From an uncultured bacterium (GTDB lineage Bacteria > Vulcanimicrobiota > Vulcanimicrobiia > Vulcanimicrobiales > Vulcanimicrobiaceae), in assembly GCA_903829325.1 (NCBI GenBank), contig CAIKPM010000069.1:62001-126000 (forward strand): a DNA stretch of 64,000 nucleotides. The letters are read 5' to 3'. Under the pieces are notes generated by a model that was not told where the DNA came from, made no database searches, and was given only the letters and a program-made list of their open reading frames with translations. The position numbers and the translations under genes were made by a program. Within the stretch, counting starts at the first letter, position 1. Every line of letters starts with the position of its first letter. Shown here one piece after another: positions 8,521 to 17,583 of the stretch.

Positions 8521-11500
8521 GCAGGCCCTGATCGCACTCAGTTCATTGACGCTGGTGGGCCTGCAATATTTGGCTGCCGCGGCGAATAATAATATCGTCG
8601 ATACCACCGCGACGGATGGCGGCGCACCCGATCCGAGTACTCAGGCAGTAGTACTCGGCGTCAGTGCTGGTTCGTATACCATCAGCCAATCGAGCAATAA
8701 TTTTGCGGTTGGTTATTCGGCAGCAACGAGCGTGACCGGATCCAATAGTAATGGCATTGGCTATGCTGCCGGTATAGGGACCACTGGAAATTGGAATGAT
8801 AGCTTCGGTGATTTTGCACAGCAAGGATTTCTCTATTATGGTATAAGCAATACCGCGGTCGGTGCATACGCTGGGAGCACCATAACCGGTAGCAATAATC
8901 TCATGTTCGGTGAATATAGTGGCGTGCAGTTGAGCGGCAGTTATAATACCGAACTTGGTGTGTCCTCGGGTAATCACACAACAGGGATCGGCAACATTGG
9001 TGTTGGCTTATCGGCTGGCTCGAATAGTCTCGATGGCGGAAATCCGAGCTACGAAATTGGTTTAGGCACGAATGCTGGCTCATCGAGTTCGGGTCTTGAA
9101 AATACCGCGCTTGGATTCTCAGCGGCGAATACGGTAACCGGTTCTTACAACCAAGGCTTAGGGGCCAGCAGTGGCAGCGTGGTTACCGGCAACTGGAATG
9201 CCGGTTTCGGGCTTACCGCCGGCGATAGTGTTATCGGAACGGCGGATCTCGCGTTTGGCCAAGCGAGCGGCATGAGCGTAACCGGCAGCGACAACAGTGC
9301 CTTCGGCTATGGCAGCGGCGTGAACGTCACGGGCCTATCCAATCTCGGTATCGGCTTCTCGAGCGAAATCAATGTCGTGGGAAATAATAATCAAGTCATT
9401 GGCTATTCTGCGGGAAACACTATCACCGGTTCGGACAATATTACCGCTGGCATGAGTAGCGGTAATACCGTGAGCGGTGCGCGGAATATTGCGCTCGGAG
9501 AAAATGCTGGAGTAACGCTAACCGGTAACGATAATGCCGCTTGGGGCGCATCAGCAGGCAGCTCAGTAACCGGCAGCAAGAATATTGGTTTTGGTATCTC
9601 GGCTGGAGAAGCAGTGACAGGTACCGCCAATCTTGCGCTGGGTGTAGCCGCCTCGAGCCAAAATAACGCGATCAACAGTGTCGCGATTGGTCAAAGCGCG
9701 ATCGTGAATGGCAACACAGCCGTTGCTGTCGGCAGCAACGCAAGCGCAACCGGCAGCGCCAGCCTCGCGGTTGGGTCAGCGGCGCTTGCCATCGGCGCCT
9801 CGGCTGTTGCGATCGCGGGCGGCACAGCCAACGGCACGAACGTCGTCGCAATCGGCACTGGCTCGACCGCCACCGCAAATAATTCGGTCGATTTCGGCAA
9901 TCGCGCCCTGACCGATCTCGTTTCAGCGGTGCAGGGAACAGACGCTCTCATTATCGGGCAACTCACCGCAATTTCCGGCACCATCAACAATGCCTTGCTC
10001 AGCGTTTCGGCGGCATTTTACACGACGTTCGGTGGCGCAAATCTGATCTCGTCTTCTGGCAATCTCAACAGCGGCCTGACGAGTATTTCGGCCACTCTGA
10101 ATACCGCGCTGGCAAACGAATCCGCAACGCTCAATACGGCCCTCGTCAGTGTTTCAGGATTTCTTGGCGCCGCCGTTAGCACGCTCACCCAGCTATATCA
10201 GCCGCTTTCAGCGACCCTCAATTCCAACGCGACGAGCGTTTCAGGCACGCTCAACAGTCTCGCTCTCCTAACCTCGGGCACGCTCAATACAGCGTTGGTC
10301 AGCGTTTCCGCGAGCTTAGGAACGGTGCTCGCGACCACGACGACCGACTTGAACACCACCACCAGTACACTCGATAACAGCTTACTGAGCGTTTCGGCGA
10401 ACATTGCGAACGCCGTCGCGAGTCTGACCAGCAATCTGCTGAGCATTTCGAGCACGCTCAATACGCAAGTGCAAACGACCTCAGCCACCCTCACCAACGC
10501 CGAGACCCTAGCTTCGGGGACGCTGAATTCGGCCATCCTCAGCGCCGCGGCGACACTCGGCACCATCCTAGCAAGCGTGACCACAGGGATCATGAGCACA
10601 TCGGCGAGCGTCAATCTCTCGCTCGTCAGCGTTTCGAGCACGCTCAATACGAGCATGAGCACCTTCCGCAACGACCTGAACAGCGCGTCGGGGATGCTCT
10701 CCGTTGCGCTCACCAGCAGCTCTGCCAGCTTGAATGCCAGCATCAGCTCTGTCTCGAGCGCACTCAATCAAGCCGTGGTGCTTGCTTCGGGGGCACTCAA
10801 TACGAGTTTGAGCAGTCTACAGATAGCGCTGCCGGTTGCTTCCGCTGCCTTGAATACCGCTTCAAACAGCATTTCAGCAGCGCTCAATACCCAAGTAACC
10901 ACGACAAGTGGCAACTTGACCAGCGTATCCGGCGTCCTGCAAACCGCGCTGACGAGTACCGCAACCGTTGTCTCAAGCCAACTCAGCAGCACGAGCGCCG
11001 CACTCAACGGTGCTGCGACTGGGTTGAATCAGGGCATCGTGGCGTTCTCCGGCACCATCAGTAGCGCACTCGCTAGTGCGTCGCAGCTCAGCGATGCGGC
11101 GTCTCAATCGCTCAACCTTGCTTTGCAACAAAGCTCGGCGCAAATCAGCAACGCGCTGAGCACCTTGACGAGCAATACCACGAGCAGTTCGGCGACTCTC
11201 AATCAGGCGATCCAAGACGCTTCTGCGATCATTTCGCTCCAGACAACGAATCTCGCCACGACGCTTGTCACTGCGTCCGGCGCACTCAATACCGCATTGG
11301 CGAGCGTCTCTGCCGCTCTCAATGCGCAGACTACTCTGCTGGCTTCAGACCTGACGGACAGGCAGACCGCACTGACGGACCTCTTAACAAGCAGCGAAAC
11401 GAGCCTCAGTGGTGCAGTCAACGACCTCAGCACAACTGGCTCGGCTGCCGTCGGGACGATTGACACAAATGTATTGCTAACTTCAGCAAACATCAACACA

Positions 11501-13846
11501 GCTTTGCTGCAAGCCAACGCGACACTGAGTGGTTTTACCAACGGCCTCTCGGCTAGCATCAATAGCGCCCTGCTCGGCGCGAGCGGCACTTGGAATAGCA
11601 CTACCCAAACTTTCAATCTTGCCCTGAACAATGCGCAGAGCAACCTCACCGCCCCCCTGAGCGCACTCGCCGATACCACGCTGCCGGCAATGTCGGCGAA
11701 TCTCAACACCACCGCGCTCAGCATCTCGGCAGCCCTCAACACCGGACTCGCGGGAATCGCGAGCAACCTAAGCAGCGTCAGTAGCACGCTCAACGGCGAG
11801 CTGCTCGCAACATCGACCGGCTTCAACCGCGATCTTATCAGCGCATCCGCTCAGCTCAATACGCTCGTCAGCGTGAGCACGGTGGACCTAGCCAGTATTT
11901 CGGCAGAGGTGAACACTGGGATTGCCAGCGTGGCCACTACAGTCACTGCAGACAGCAGCACATTTGAAAGCAATCTCAATTCGGTTTCAGGCAGTTTCAA
12001 TACGGCCTTTTTTGCGCTTTCTGCCAATATTAATAGCGCGGCTAGCAACCTTGGCAGCAGTTCGACTGCGCTGAATCTTGCTCTGAGCGGAGTCTCAGCG
12101 CAAATCAGTACGAGCCTGGCTAACCTCAATACGAACCTCAATGGTGTGAGCCAATCGATCGGGAGCGTTTCCGCTAGCGTAGCGAACAGCATTGCAACGC
12201 TGGCAACTACTGCGACGAGTCAAATAGGCAATCTCGCAACGGGATTGAGCTCGAACATCACCAATCTGGCCTCAGCCGCTAGCAATCTCAGTAACAATAT
12301 TACGACGCTCTCGGCGACGGTGGGCAGTTCTCTCCTGACGACAAGTTCGGTGATAGCCACCGCGTTACCAGCGCTCAACCAACATTGGCAGAGTGTGTCC
12401 GCGAACTTGAATGCGAACTTGCTCAGCTTGACAAGCAATGTTGCCCTCGTGACAGTGAAGGTGAATAGCACCTCGGCGAGCTTGAACAATGCCTTATTGG
12501 CAACCTCATCGGCGCTCAATAGCGAGTTGCAGACGGTCACGAATACGGTTAACGGCCTCGGTGGTTCATTGCAACAACTGAGCAACACGATGACCAGCGC
12601 AATCGTCACGACCTCTAGTAATTTTGCGACACAAGTTGCAGCATTGACAGAAGAAGAAGTCAGTGGATTTGCCAACGTGCAGCAGACCTTAAGTAACCTC
12701 GAGGCCCAGCAAGCATCCGGCGCCACCAACACGGTCAGTGGCAATGGTGCGGGCGAGCATGTTACAGGTTTCGGAAATCTCGCGCTCGGACTTTCAGCAG
12801 GCAATAGTATTACCGGAGATGCCAATATTTCGATCGGCCCGAATGCTGGGAGCGAGTCGGGTCAAGCCTCCTTGAGTAGTGAATCTGTGCCGAGCACGTC
12901 GAGTATAGTTGGCAGTGCTCATAGCAGCAGTACGAGCAACAACATTGCCCTTGGCAACCAGGCGAGAATTGCGACTACAGCTGGGGTTGCGAATGCCGTT
13001 GCGCTTGGCAGCAGCGCTGCGGCAACTCAGAGCAACGCGGTCGCCTTGGGGGCGGCTGCGCTGGCGAGTCAAAACGAAGCCCTCGCGTTGGGGGCGAGTG
13101 CTCAGGCAGCCAGTGGCAACGCGGTGGCACTCGGCAGCGGTTCGGTCACGAACGATGCCAACACCGTCTCAGTAGGTTCGGTGGGGGCGGAGCGCCGGGT
13201 CACCAATGTTGCTTCCGGTATTCACAGCACGGATGCGGTTAATCTGGCCCAATTTCAAAACGATCTTGGCGGGCTGGACAACGCGGTCGCGGATCTCCGT
13301 AGCACGACTGACGCCGGGGTCGCAATCGGCATGGCGCAATCTGGCATAGCCCACGGCTCCGAACAACCAGGAACCACGGTGCTCATGCTCGGCAGCGGAT
13401 ATTATGAGGGCGAGCTCGGCCTGGGGCTCGGCAGCCGCAGCACTTCGCATAAGGGTACGCAAACGACACGGGTCGCGCTGGGACTTGCCCCAGGGCTCTC
13501 AGCGATCGGACTCCAAGCCGGCTACGAACTCCATCTCCATCACGAGCAAGGCAATGGGCCAGCAACTTTGCCCTTCGTCGCCGGTCAACAACTCGCAGTC
13601 GAGATTGGCAGTCGTCGCTTCATTCTGACACTTGCTTCAATCGATACCGACCTGGCCACGCGTTGGACGACGGTCTGTGACGAGCAGCAACCAGACGGCG
13701 AGCTGCGTCGAATTCGTGCGTTGATGTCGCTACGCCCCCAAGCCAACCCAGCTCTGGCGCTACAACAAGCGCTCAATGCACTCCGCACCTACGCTACGCG
13801 CCCTCTTACAAAAGTCGAGCATTTGTTCCGAATCAACGACCAATGA
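8504..13846 (+). CDS. Giant YadA-like trimeric autotransporter, paralogue 2
   Basis: A 1780-aa paralogue of the preceding gene, overlapping its end by 17 bases, which implies one transcript and possibly coupled translation. A clean signal peptide is visible (KQALIALSSLTLVGLQYLAA). Order of parts: head repeats of mostly 16 residues (about 77-386, with two longer units), YadA AIG repeats and a neck (VDFGNRAL), a stalk of about 917 residues with the same 11-residue period, a second small head from about 1405, a neck (DAVNLAQ), an anchor (GVAIGMAQ to about residue 1680), then a post-anchor domain of about 100 residues. The overall plan and segment lengths match paralogue 1 closely although the stalk sequences have diverged. 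The function is inferred to be a surface fibre; the target is unknown. Confidence 0.85.
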   Translation: MRKPVKQALIALSSLTLVGLQYLAAAANNNIVDTTATDGGAPDPSTQAVVLGVSAGSYTISQSSNNFAVGYSAATSVTGSNSNGIGYAAGIGTTGNWNDSFGDFAQQGFLYYGISNTAVGAYAGSTITGSNNLMFGEYSGVQLSGSYNTELGVSSGNHTTGIGNIGVGLSAGSNSLDGGNPSYEIGLGTNAGSSSSGLENTALGFSAANTVTGSYNQGLGASSGSVVTGNWNAGFGLTAGDSVIGTADLAFGQASGMSVTGSDNSAFGYGSGVNVTGLSNLGIGFSSEINVVGNNNQVIGYSAGNTITGSDNITAGMSSGNTVSGARNIALGENAGVTLTGNDNAAWGASAGSSVTGSKNIGFGISAGEAVTGTANLALGVAASSQNNAINSVAIGQSAIVNGNTAVAVGSNASATGSASLAVGSAALAIGASAVAIAGGTANGTNVVAIGTGSTATANNSVDFGNRALTDLVSAVQGTDALIIGQLTAISGTINNALLSVSAAFYTTFGGANLISSSGNLNSGLTSISATLNTALANESATLNTALVSVSGFLGAAVSTLTQLYQPLSATLNSNATSVSGTLNSLALLTSGTLNTALVSVSASLGTVLATTTTDLNTTTSTLDNSLLSVSANIANAVASLTSNLLSISSTLNTQVQTTSATLTNAETLASGTLNSAILSAAATLGTILASVTTGIMSTSASVNLSLVSVSSTLNTSMSTFRNDLNSASGMLSVALTSSSASLNASISSVSSALNQAVVLASGALNTSLSSLQIALPVASAALNTASNSISAALNTQVTTTSGNLTSVSGVLQTALTSTATVVSSQLSSTSAALNGAATGLNQGIVAFSGTISSALASASQLSDAASQSLNLALQQSSAQISNALSTLTSNTTSSSATLNQAIQDASAIISLQTTNLATTLVTASGALNTALASVSAALNAQTTLLASDLTDRQTALTDLLTSSETSLSGAVNDLSTTGSAAVGTIDTNVLLTSANINTALLQANATLSGFTNGLSASINSALLGASGTWNSTTQTFNLALNNAQSNLTAPLSALADTTLPAMSANLNTTALSISAALNTGLAGIASNLSSVSSTLNGELLATSTGFNRDLISASAQLNTLVSVSTVDLASISAEVNTGIASVATTVTADSSTFESNLNSVSGSFNTAFFALSANINSAASNLGSSSTALNLALSGVSAQISTSLANLNTNLNGVSQSIGSVSASVANSIATLATTATSQIGNLATGLSSNITNLASAASNLSNNITTLSATVGSSLLTTSSVIATALPALNQHWQSVSANLNANLLSLTSNVALVTVKVNSTSASLNNALLATSSALNSELQTVTNTVNGLGGSLQQLSNTMTSAIVTTSSNFATQVAALTEEEVSGFANVQQTLSNLEAQQASGATNTVSGNGAGEHVTGFGNLALGLSAGNSITGDANISIGPNAGSESGQASLSSESVPSTSSIVGSAHSSSTSNNIALGNQARIATTAGVANAVALGSSAAATQSNAVALGAAALASQNEALALGASAQAASGNAVALGSGSVTNDANTVSVGSVGAERRVTNVASGIHSTDAVNLAQFQNDLGGLDNAVADLRSTTDAGVAIGMAQSGIAHGSEQPGTTVLMLGSGYYEGELGLGLGSRSTSHKGTQTTRVALGLAPGLSAIGLQAGYELHLHHEQGNGPATLPFVAGQQLAVEIGSRRFILTLASIDTDLATRWTTVCDEQQPDGELRRIRALMSLRPQANPALALQQALNALRTYATRPLTKVEHLFRINDQ
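8732..9661 (+). repeat. Head repeats of autotransporter 2
   Basis: About 18 units of the same 16-residue pattern as in paralogue 1, starting at VTGSNSNGIG and ending at VTGTANLALG. Two units carry insertions (around GFLYYG and around SNSLDGGNPS), so here the array is not length-perfect. Confidence 0.8.
9965..12717 (+). repeat. Hendecad stalk repeats of autotransporter 2
   Basis: About 917 residues of degenerate 11-residue units (SGTLNTALVSV-like). They are more diverged and richer in Ala, Thr and Leu than in paralogue 1, with a few charged residues near the middle (LTDRQTAL). The length is within about 20 residues of the stalk of paralogue 1. Confidence 0.75.
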
Positions 13847-13886
13847 CGAAAGGGCAGATTAGGATCTTGCAGAGACTACTATTTAC

Positions 13887-14231
13887 ATGGACTTCGACTT
13901 CTTATTCGTAAATCCGCAAATCAATCGAGTCATCCCAATTCAACAACGCCTACGCGCGTCAGGTGCGCTGGCTAAGCGGCCGGAGACTGCTTATATGGCG
14001 GATAGTCTAGTGAGGGCGACTCGCCGCGAGATATTGGAAAATCGCCCTCACCGCATTAGACCGTACGAAGCAGTGCCATTCTTGTCGGCTTCTTTCGATG
14101 AGTTAGAAACCGCCAAAGAATGGCGTCGCCAGATAAATCAACAGCTGAGTCTGGTGAAAGCGCTTGCGGTCGTTGGAAAGACTATCGACAAAGTTGAGGC
14201 CGACAATCTCACCAACAATATCACCAAATAG
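13887..14231 (+). CDS. Hypothetical protein, 114 aa, downstream of the autotransporter pair
   Basis: I do not recognise this protein. It has no signal peptide or membrane segment, is mostly charged and helical, and ends in a coil-prone region (WRRQINQQLSLVKALAVVGK followed by a polar tail). It follows the second autotransporter gene by 40 bases on the same strand, so it may belong to the same transcript. No clear ribosome-binding site precedes the ATG. Its last codons lie in one arm of a strong stem-loop. It could be a cytosolic accessory of the autotransporters, but nothing in the sequence proves this. Confidence 0.6.
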   Translation: MDFDFLFVNPQINRVIPIQQRLRASGALAKRPETAYMADSLVRATRREILENRPHRIRPYEAVPFLSASFDELETAKEWRRQINQQLSLVKALAVVGKTIDKVEADNLTNNITK

Positions 14232-14246
14232 GAGTTTGGTGATATT
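14217..14246. terminator. Perfect 12-bp stem-loop between convergent genes
   Basis: AATATCACCAAA pairs perfectly with TTTGGTGATATT across the 6-base loop TAGGAG, and the loop contains the stop codon of the 114-aa gene. It sits between two convergent genes, so it probably ends transcription or protects 3' ends from both sides. Neither strand has a U-run after the stem, so it is not a textbook Rho-independent terminator. Confidence 0.65.
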
Positions 14247-14263
14247 CGAGCTGGATCAGGCGG

Positions 14264-14905
14264 CTAGGGTTGCTGGACCGTGATGTCGACCGAACGATCG
14301 TCTCGCTCCGCGTACGACGGTATCTCTGGTTGCGCGGGTGGGGTTGGGGTTTCGGTGGTTGAGGTGCTGGAATCGGTTTCGTCGCTTGTGTTGCCTGCGC
14401 TCGCGGTTTGAACTAAGCCGGGCAGCACGCCCAGAATGTGCGGGGATTCGCTACTCGTTGGGGTGCCGTCGTCGCTGGTGGTTGTGTTCGCTAGCTCGGC
14501 GTGACCCATGGCGGCATAATCACTCTGCGGAAAACTAGTGTCTAGCCACGCTGCACTCTGCACCGCATGTTGCAGGCTCTCTGCAGTGTGAATCGTGACA
14601 TACAGCTGCTCAAGCGCAAGAATGCTCTTTGGCAGCCAGCTGTCTTGTGGATAGCGATTTTGCCATTGATGGATCGCATCTTCTGCTAACTCAGCGCTGG
14701 GCAGATAGCTGGCAGCACGATCGGGGTAGGCAATCGCGCGTTGCGTCATGTCGGTGATCGCGTTACGAATGCCAAGAATGCTGAGGTGGTAATGGCCGAA
14801 ATACTCATCAGCCGGTGCATCGTTTGTGGCTGCGCGCACCAACCCGGTTGTTGCGAACATCAAACCAACAAACGCAACAAAAAAACGCTCAGTAAAGCGA
14901 CGCAT
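14264..14905 (-). CDS. Hypothetical exported protein, 213 aa
   Basis: Not recognised. An N-terminal signal peptide is clear (FFVAFVGLMFATTGLVRA), so the product is periplasmic or secreted. The mature part has a helical region (residues about 30-155) with helix-pair spacing that could be TPR-like (AEDAIHQWQNRYPQDSWLPK), then a Ser/Thr/Pro-rich disordered tail ending in a short charged and hydrophobic stretch (VDITVQQP). It is preceded on its own strand by a cluster of small hairpins after thiG. Confidence 0.65.
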   Translation of the reverse strand: MRRFTERFFVAFVGLMFATTGLVRAATNDAPADEYFGHYHLSILGIRNAITDMTQRAIAYPDRAASYLPSAELAEDAIHQWQNRYPQDSWLPKSILALEQLYVTIHTAESLQHAVQSAAWLDTSFPQSDYAAMGHAELANTTTSDDGTPTSSESPHILGVLPGLVQTASAGNTSDETDSSTSTTETPTPPAQPEIPSYAERDDRSVDITVQQP

Positions 14906-14953
14906 GACAGAACCTTCCTTCGTTCCGAATCTATCTTCCGTGAGGCGAGCAAT

Positions 14954-15014
14954 GTAGCAGATGCTACGTGCGCCGCCATAACTATGGCAGCTTTCGCTTC
15001 ACGAAGCGAGAGCT
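14954..15014. other. Three tandem inverted repeats in the thiG to 213-aa gene gap
   Basis: Three hairpins follow one another: GTAGCA/TGCTAC with a 2-base spacer (14954-14967), GCCATA/TATGGC with a 2-base spacer (14975-14988), and an 11-bp stem AGCTTTCGCTT/AAGCGAGAGCT with a 4-base loop and one G-U pair (14989-15014). On the minus strand they lie between the thiG stop and the start of the 213-aa gene. They may form a terminator, a 3'-end stabiliser or a leader structure. No U-run follows. Confidence 0.5.
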
Positions 15015-15061
15015 CAGAGACGAAGGAAACAGAATCTGTACATTATTTTTCGAGATGCCCA

Positions 15062-15874
15062 TTAGCCCTTCGGGCGCGAATGAATTAGGCCGTGTAATGG
15101 ACTCGAAGCGTTTGCGTAAAGACGACGCTCCATCCGGCCGGCCAGATACGCTAGGCGCCCCGCGTAGGTCGCATACCGCATCGCAGTCGCCATCGCGACC
15201 GGATCTTGCGCGGCGGCAATTCCGGTATTCATCAAGAGCGCATCGACGCCCAATTCCATGGCAATCGCTGCGTCGGAAGCCGTACCGACCCCAGCATCGA
15301 CGATCACCGGAATATTTGCACGTTCTTTAATAATTGCAATCGAATACGGGTTACAAATGCCTAAACCACTCCCAATCGGCGCTGCTAAGGGCATAACCGC
15401 AGCGCAGCCAATCGCCTCTAATTGCGCACAGGCGATCGGGTCGTCACCAATATACGGCAATACGGTAAAACCATCAGCAACTAATTCGCGAGCGGCAACC
15501 AGCGTTTCACTCGTATCGGGATAGAGTGTTTGCAAATCACCGATGACTTCTAGTTTGATTAAATCAGTCTCGAGAGCTTCGCGTGCCAAGCGAGCGGTGA
15601 GCACAGCTTCTTTTGCGGTCGTGCATCCAGCAGTGTTCGGCAAAAGCGTATAGCGACTGCGATCGAGATAATCCAACAATGTTTTTCCATTGGAATCATT
15701 GAGTTCAATCCGCCGAATCGCCACGGTGATAATTTCGGTTCCACTAGCGACGTGGGCGCGCTGCATGACATCAAGCGAGGGATATTTGCCCGTCCCAACC
15801 AGCAAACGTGAAGTGAACGTATGCTTCCCTAGCACTAGCGGCGCGTCGTGAGTAAGCGTTTCCATCAATTCCAT
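15062..15874 (-). CDS. thiG: Thiazole synthase ThiG
   Basis: Makes the thiazole phosphate moiety of thiamine from 1-deoxy-xylulose 5-phosphate, dehydroglycine and the sulfur carried as ThiS thiocarboxylate. It is a TIM-barrel protein. The Schiff-base lysine is in LIKLEVIGD, and the conserved [17 protein letters not shown] and VDAGVGT segments are present. I chose the ATG at 15874, one base after the thiS stop, giving 270 aa. The longest frame starts at 15913 inside thiS and adds residues outside the family; ATG 15865 is another possible start. Glycine oxidase ThiO, two genes upstream beyond the rhodanese and thiS, would supply dehydroglycine. Confidence 0.93.
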   Translation of the reverse strand: MELMETLTHDAPLVLGKHTFTSRLLVGTGKYPSLDVMQRAHVASGTEIITVAIRRIELNDSNGKTLLDYLDRSRYTLLPNTAGCTTAKEAVLTARLAREALETDLIKLEVIGDLQTLYPDTSETLVAARELVADGFTVLPYIGDDPIACAQLEAIGCAAVMPLAAPIGSGLGICNPYSIAIIKERANIPVIVDAGVGTASDAAIAMELGVDALLMNTGIAAAQDPVAMATAMRYATYAGRLAYLAGRMERRLYANASSPLHGLIHSRPKG

Positions 15875-15875
15875 C

Positions 15876-16076
15876 CTAACCGCCCGCAACTGCTTGAATA
15901 ATTTCCAGCTCATCGTTTTCTGCTAAGAAAACCGTCGCATACTGGGAATGCGGAACAAGCACGCTATTTCGGGCGACCGCAATACCGCGTTGTTCCAAGC
16001 GAAGCTCTTCTAGCAAGGTCGCCACACTCGTGGTCTGAGCGCAGGTATGCGCGACTCCATTGAGCAGAATAACCAT
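15876..16076 (-). CDS. thiS: Sulfur carrier protein ThiS
   Basis: Small ubiquitin-fold sulfur carrier of 66 aa that ends in the required Gly-Gly (QAVAGG), which becomes a C-terminal thiocarboxylate. The frame stays open far upstream, but the start at 16076 (MVILLNGV) gives the family's usual length and the leading beta strand. It lies between a rhodanese gene (19 bases away) and thiG (1 base). No ThiF adenylyltransferase is present in the window, so ThiS must be activated by an enzyme encoded elsewhere. Confidence 0.92.
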   Translation of the reverse strand: MVILLNGVAHTCAQTTSVATLLEELRLEQRGIAVARNSVLVPHSQYATVFLAENDELEIIQAVAGG

Positions 16077-16095
16077 GCTCCGTACCTTACCCGCG

Positions 16096-16413
16096 TTAGT
16101 ACCGAGCAATCGTCGGGTCAATCTCACACGCCCAAGCGTGGATACCTCCGGTAAGATTGACTGCATTGGTATACCCGTTTCGCTCGAGTTCTTGGGTGAC
16201 TCGCGTGCTGCGTCCACCATGATGGCACATGACGATGACCGGCTGGTCGTGGGGAATCTCCCCAAGACGAGCAGCAATCGTTTTCATGGGAATATGATGC
16301 GCACCAGCAATCGCGGCGGTTTGGAGCTCATCGGCTTCACGAACATCGAGCAGAAAGTGGGGAGTCGCGTTGCGGCGGTAGGCGGCCAGTTCGGTCACAC
16401 TGATTTCTTGCAT
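16096..16413 (-). CDS. Single-domain rhodanese (sulfurtransferase)
   Basis: 105-aa rhodanese domain with the catalytic cysteine loop (VMCHHGGRS) and the upstream LLDVREADE element, similar to GlpE/PspE-type proteins. It is predicted to be cytosolic, with no signal peptide. It sits inside the thiazole operon, 10 bases after thiO and 19 before thiS. From that position I infer that it carries a persulfide that feeds sulfur to ThiS. This is inference: such proteins can also serve other sulfur pathways. Confidence 0.88.
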   Translation of the reverse strand: MQEISVTELAAYRRNATPHFLLDVREADELQTAAIAGAHHIPMKTIAARLGEIPHDQPVIVMCHHGGRSTRVTQELERNGYTNAVNLTGGIHAWACEIDPTIARY

Positions 16414-16423
16414 ACGACTACTT

Positions 16424-17572
16424 TCACGTCACGCTTTGAGCAATCTTCTCGAACGAGCCACCTTTGGAAAAACGTGCCAATCCAAAGCTCGTATCGATCG
16501 ATTTTATGCCAAGGAGATCATCAGCCACCACGCTCGCGGTGAGTGGTGCTAACAGGATTCCGTTGCGATAATGCCCGGTTGCGAGAACATACCCCTCGAG
16601 CTCGGTTCGACCGAGCAACGGACGCCCATCCGGTGTTTGCGGGCGTAATCCAGACCAGGTTTCGTTCAGGGCAAAATCGCTTGCCCCAGGTAAGGCCTGC
16701 AACAGTCCGTGCAGCAAATGGTGGATGCCCCCTGCGGTGATCCGCTGATCAAAGCCTTGCTGCTCGACCGTCGCGCCGACAAGCAAGCGGCCATCTTCCC
16801 GAGGGATCAAATAGACACCAGCCGCCCAGACCACACGCTGGAGATAGCGATGAGGCATCGCAACAGCCAACATCTGCCCTTTAATCGGCGTGACCGGTGC
16901 TACAAGATGCTCGGGCACTCCGCCTAAAGTGGGCGCCCACGAGCCGAGCGTATTGATTACCGTCGCTGCGGCAAAAAATCCCAGCGACGTCTGCACTCCT
17001 TGCACACGGCGGGCGTTGCAGACCAACGACTCGACCGACAGATGACGACGAATTGTCACACCCGCCCGCTCTACGGCTTCGGTCAATGCCCGGCCTAGGC
17101 GTCGATTATCAACTTGCCCTTCGGCTTCGGTTAAAAGCGCCACGTGAGCGTGGCGGGCCAGCGCTGGATCATATGCCGCAATATCCCGATCGTTGTGGAG
17201 CAAACGGCTGGGCACATTTTCAGCGGCTAAAAATTCTGCTCGTTGCTTCAGACGCTGAGCGTGCACTGCGTCGTAGGCGACTTCCAAAATACCATGCAAG
17301 CGCCAATGCACGTCGATGCCGCTGGCTTGCTGCAGTGCCTCCACAAACGTTGGATACTTTGCCAACGCTGCGATGGCAAACGCGCGTAATGCCGGATCGG
17401 TTAATTCCTCGGTATACGGCGCCAACATGCCACCGGCCGCCCACGAAGCCGCGTGGCCAGGAGCATCGCGTTCAAACAAGGTGACTTGAGCCCCACGCTG
17501 CGCTAATTCCCAAGCTAAACTGAGGCCAATGATTCCACCACCCAAGATCGCGACATCGCTTGCTGTCGACAT
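16424..17572 (-). CDS. thiO: Glycine oxidase ThiO
   Basis: FAD-dependent amine oxidase of the DAO family that oxidises glycine to the imine used by ThiG. The dinucleotide-binding motif is at the very start (AILGGGIIGLSLAWEL), and family features GGMLAPY and TWSGLRPQTPDGRPLLG are present near the C-terminus. The frame is open upstream to 17683, but the ATG at 17572 places the Rossmann motif at residue 8 as in the family and avoids overlap with the ETF-QO stop at 17584. The corrected length is 382 aa. It belongs to the tightly spaced thi gene run. Confidence 0.92.
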   Translation of the reverse strand: MSTASDVAILGGGIIGLSLAWELAQRGAQVTLFERDAPGHAASWAAGGMLAPYTEELTDPALRAFAIAALAKYPTFVEALQQASGIDVHWRLHGILEVAYDAVHAQRLKQRAEFLAAENVPSRLLHNDRDIAAYDPALARHAHVALLTEAEGQVDNRRLGRALTEAVERAGVTIRRHLSVESLVCNARRVQGVQTSLGFFAAATVINTLGSWAPTLGGVPEHLVAPVTPIKGQMLAVAMPHRYLQRVVWAAGVYLIPREDGRLLVGATVEQQGFDQRITAGGIHHLLHGLLQALPGASDFALNETWSGLRPQTPDGRPLLGRTELEGYVLATGHYRNGILLAPLTASVVADDLLGIKSIDTSFGLARFSKGGSFEKIAQSVT

Positions 17573-17583
17573 GGTCGTTGCCC

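Noticed and set aside
16077..16277. Longer thiS frame starting at 16277
   Set aside because: It would overlap the rhodanese gene and place 67 unrelated residues before the ubiquitin fold.
16599..16617. Inverted repeat resembling the clpC upstream element, inside thiO
   Set aside because: It lies within conserved coding sequence far from any promoter and only part of the motif matches.
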